A DNA stretch of 14,420 bases from Candidatus Coliplasma caballi (GTDB lineage: Bacteria; Bacillota; Clostridia; Oscillospirales; CAG-382), in NCBI GenBank assembly GCA_018065365.1, contig JAGHTH010000039.1, positions 1 through 14,420 of the forward strand, in the 5' to 3' direction. Made by a program: the position numbers and the translations under genes. The notes under the pieces are model-generated. The model saw nothing but the letters and a program-made list of their open reading frames with translations, was not told where the DNA came from and made no database searches. This document shows, in pieces, positions 13,190-14,420 of this stretch. How positions within the stretch are numbered: the first letter of the stretch is position 1; every line of letters starts with the position of its first letter.

Positions 13190-14287
13190 TCAGATCATGA
13201 ACAGCGAAAGCAGCCAAACCGGGACCTGACAGCAAAGCTGGAACATGGTCGCCTGCAAGACGCCGTACGATCCGATCTCGCCCGTTACGGCGAGGAACGA
13301 CACCGCCAAAAACGACAATAACACCGAGATCATCGTTACGAGCGCGTTGCAGCGGGTGGTGTGCCGCACTTTGTCGCACAGGGAGAACATCTGCAAAAAG
13401 TTATGCAAAGACGAATTGCAGACGATGCCCGAAGAATCGTGTTCGCTCTCCGGGACCACCTCGGCGGGATCGTCCTGCTTGAGCACGGCGATCGGGCATT
13501 TCTTGAATCGAACGCCGGAAAGCACCATGTCCGTCGTGATGTTGGGGTCCATCGTCTTGATCCCGAGGCAGATGCCCGCGCGGTGCAGATCCTTGAGCAG
13601 CTGCTCGAAACGCGGATTGACGCGGTACCGGATGTAAAGCTTCGCCACGGGAACGCGGTCGATCGCGACGTACATCACGGAGCCGACGCTGTTTTCATAC
13701 CCCTCGTCGCCCTGATCCGTAAACGTCTTGATCTCGCGCCGCCGCAGATAGCCGCGCTTTCCGATGTAGAAATACCTGCCGTCCATGGCAACGCAGATGC
13801 CGTCCGACGCGTTTTCGATCACGCGGATCGACTTCGGATCGGGAACGTTTCCGTCCACGGAATGCCGGAAGACCTTTTCCAGCGGCCCTCCGAGATAGCC
13901 GAAGATCATCGCCAGATCGGTGATCACGAGATCGATCCGGTAATCGCCGAAATTCTTGAAGCCGGTTACGTTGACCAGATTCGACGGATACACCTCGGTG
14001 TCCGCAAACGTCAGCACCGACGCCATGGAATACTCGTCCGCAACGCCGTTTCCGATAAACGCCGCCGAAACCTTCTTGCCGCGTCTGTTTGCCCACGCGA
14101 GCGGCAGCGGCAGCAGGAAGAACGCGGTCGTCGGGATCGAAGCGATCCACAGAACGTAGCCCGCCTGCACGGCTTCCGCCGCGCCGTTCCCCAAAAAGAC
14201 CATTGCCGCGATCAGCACGGCACCGACGCCCAGAATGACGGGCAGCAGGAAATGGTACAGGTCTTCAAACCGCGATCTGCCGGTCAT
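13190..14287 (-). CDS. Membrane protein with degenerate P-type-ATPase/HAD-like domain, 5' end uncertain
   Basis: This 365-aa open frame has two membrane segments near residues 12-32 and 43-63, the second with a Pro-containing core (ASIPTTAFFLLPLPLAW). A soluble domain of about 230 residues and two further membrane segments near 315-335 and 342-364 follow. VLTFADTEVYPSNLVNVTGF sits where P-type ATPases have DKTGT. LLKDLHRAGICLGIKTMDPN resembles the later HAD segment with TGD. The layout suggests the C-terminal half of a P-type-ATPase-like protein lacking key residues; this is inference. The ATG at 14287 has only GGAG 3 nt away, and the frame stays open upstream to a TAA at 14351-14353. It is therefore probably an internal start, with the true 5' part lost or misassembled. 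Confidence 0.55.
   Translation of the reverse strand: MTGRSRFEDLYHFLLPVILGVGAVLIAAMVFLGNGAAEAVQAGYVLWIASIPTTAFFLLPLPLAWANRRGKKVSAAFIGNGVADEYSMASVLTFADTEVYPSNLVNVTGFKNFGDYRIDLVITDLAMIFGYLGGPLEKVFRHSVDGNVPDPKSIRVIENASDGICVAMDGRYFYIGKRGYLRRREIKTFTDQGDEGYENSVGSVMYVAIDRVPVAKLYIRYRVNPRFEQLLKDLHRAGICLGIKTMDPNITTDMVLSGVRFKKCPIAVLKQDDPAEVVPESEHDSSGIVCNSSLHNFLQMFSLCDKVRHTTRCNALVTMISVLLSFLAVSFLAVTGEIGSYGVLQATMFQLCCQVPVWLLSLFMI
13459..13511. repeat. Exact 53-bp direct repeat, copy 1 (inside the membrane protein gene)
   Basis: These 53 bases recur without change at 14368-14420. In the minus-strand gene they encode RFKKCPIAVLKQDDPAE. The match ends on the left at 13458/14367 (a versus t). On the right it is limited only by the window edge. 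Confidence 0.95.
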
Positions 14288-14367
14288 CCGCTCCGAAAAC
14301 TCATCGACGAATTCGGTGCGCTTGACGGTGTAGATCTCGCTGTCTTCGTATTAGAATCGTCCGAACT

Positions 14368-14420
14368 CCTCGGCGGGATCGTCCTGCTTGAGCACGGCGA
14401 TCGGGCATTTCTTGAATCGA
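14368..14420. repeat. Exact 53-bp direct repeat, copy 2 (window edge)
   Basis: Identical to 13459-13511, in the same orientation and running to the last base. On the minus strand it reads RFKKCPIAVLKQDDPAE, then EFGRF and TAA at 14353-14351. It thus looks like a truncated second copy of the gene's C-terminal part, or a joining artefact. Confidence 0.95.

Overview
The window looks like a chromosomal segment of a moderately GC-rich anaerobic Firmicute of the class Clostridia. The evidence is near-consensus sigma-A promoters with 17-bp spacers, purine-rich Shine-Dalgarno sites, short-signal lipoproteins, and protein types common in gut Clostridia (DUF4855, DUF4434, DUF2975 with a small XRE regulator, PrsW). 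No rRNA, tRNA, CRISPR array, transposase, integrase or phage structural gene is visible. The lineage is an inference from style, not from a marker gene.

Left part (1-3722). The window opens with the last 36 codons of GMP synthase (guaA, +). A perfect 18-bp inverted repeat separates it from a convergent gene for a 263-aa protein of unknown function with a ribbon-helix-helix-like C-terminus. The leader of that gene carries a good promoter followed by a terminator-like hairpin. Next comes a three-gene minus-strand unit driven from about 3640: a small-protein gene broken by an in-frame TAG, a DUF5131 'three-Cys-motif' protein with an unusual cysteine-rich tail, and a dGTPase (dgt).

Middle (3723-7617). 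A divergent promoter drives a large surface lipoprotein with two discoidin-like domains and a DUF4855 domain. It is followed by an AT-rich module of about 1.2 kb bounded by short imperfect inverted repeats. The module holds phased repeats, two palindromic operator-like boxes, a consensus promoter and an ATGA-coupled pair: a DUF2975 membrane protein and a small XRE regulator.

Right part (7618-14420). A minus-strand pair (a six-to-seven-TM protein and a PrsW-like intramembrane protease) is divergent from a plus-strand pair (an adenosine-deaminase-family hydrolase and a DUF4434 TIM-barrel protein). After a strong bidirectional terminator come two minus-strand genes. One is a lipoprotein with weak resemblance to AlgX/DHHW proteins. 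The other is a membrane protein with P-type-ATPase/HAD-like features whose 5' end is disturbed by a 53-bp exact direct repeat at the window edge.

There is no single unmistakable new system. The most interesting points are the broken small gene plus DUF5131 plus dgt unit, the inverted-repeat-bounded AT-rich regulator module with its organised cis elements, the promoter-hairpin leader of the ribbon-helix-helix gene, and the edge duplication in the last gene, which may be an assembly artefact.
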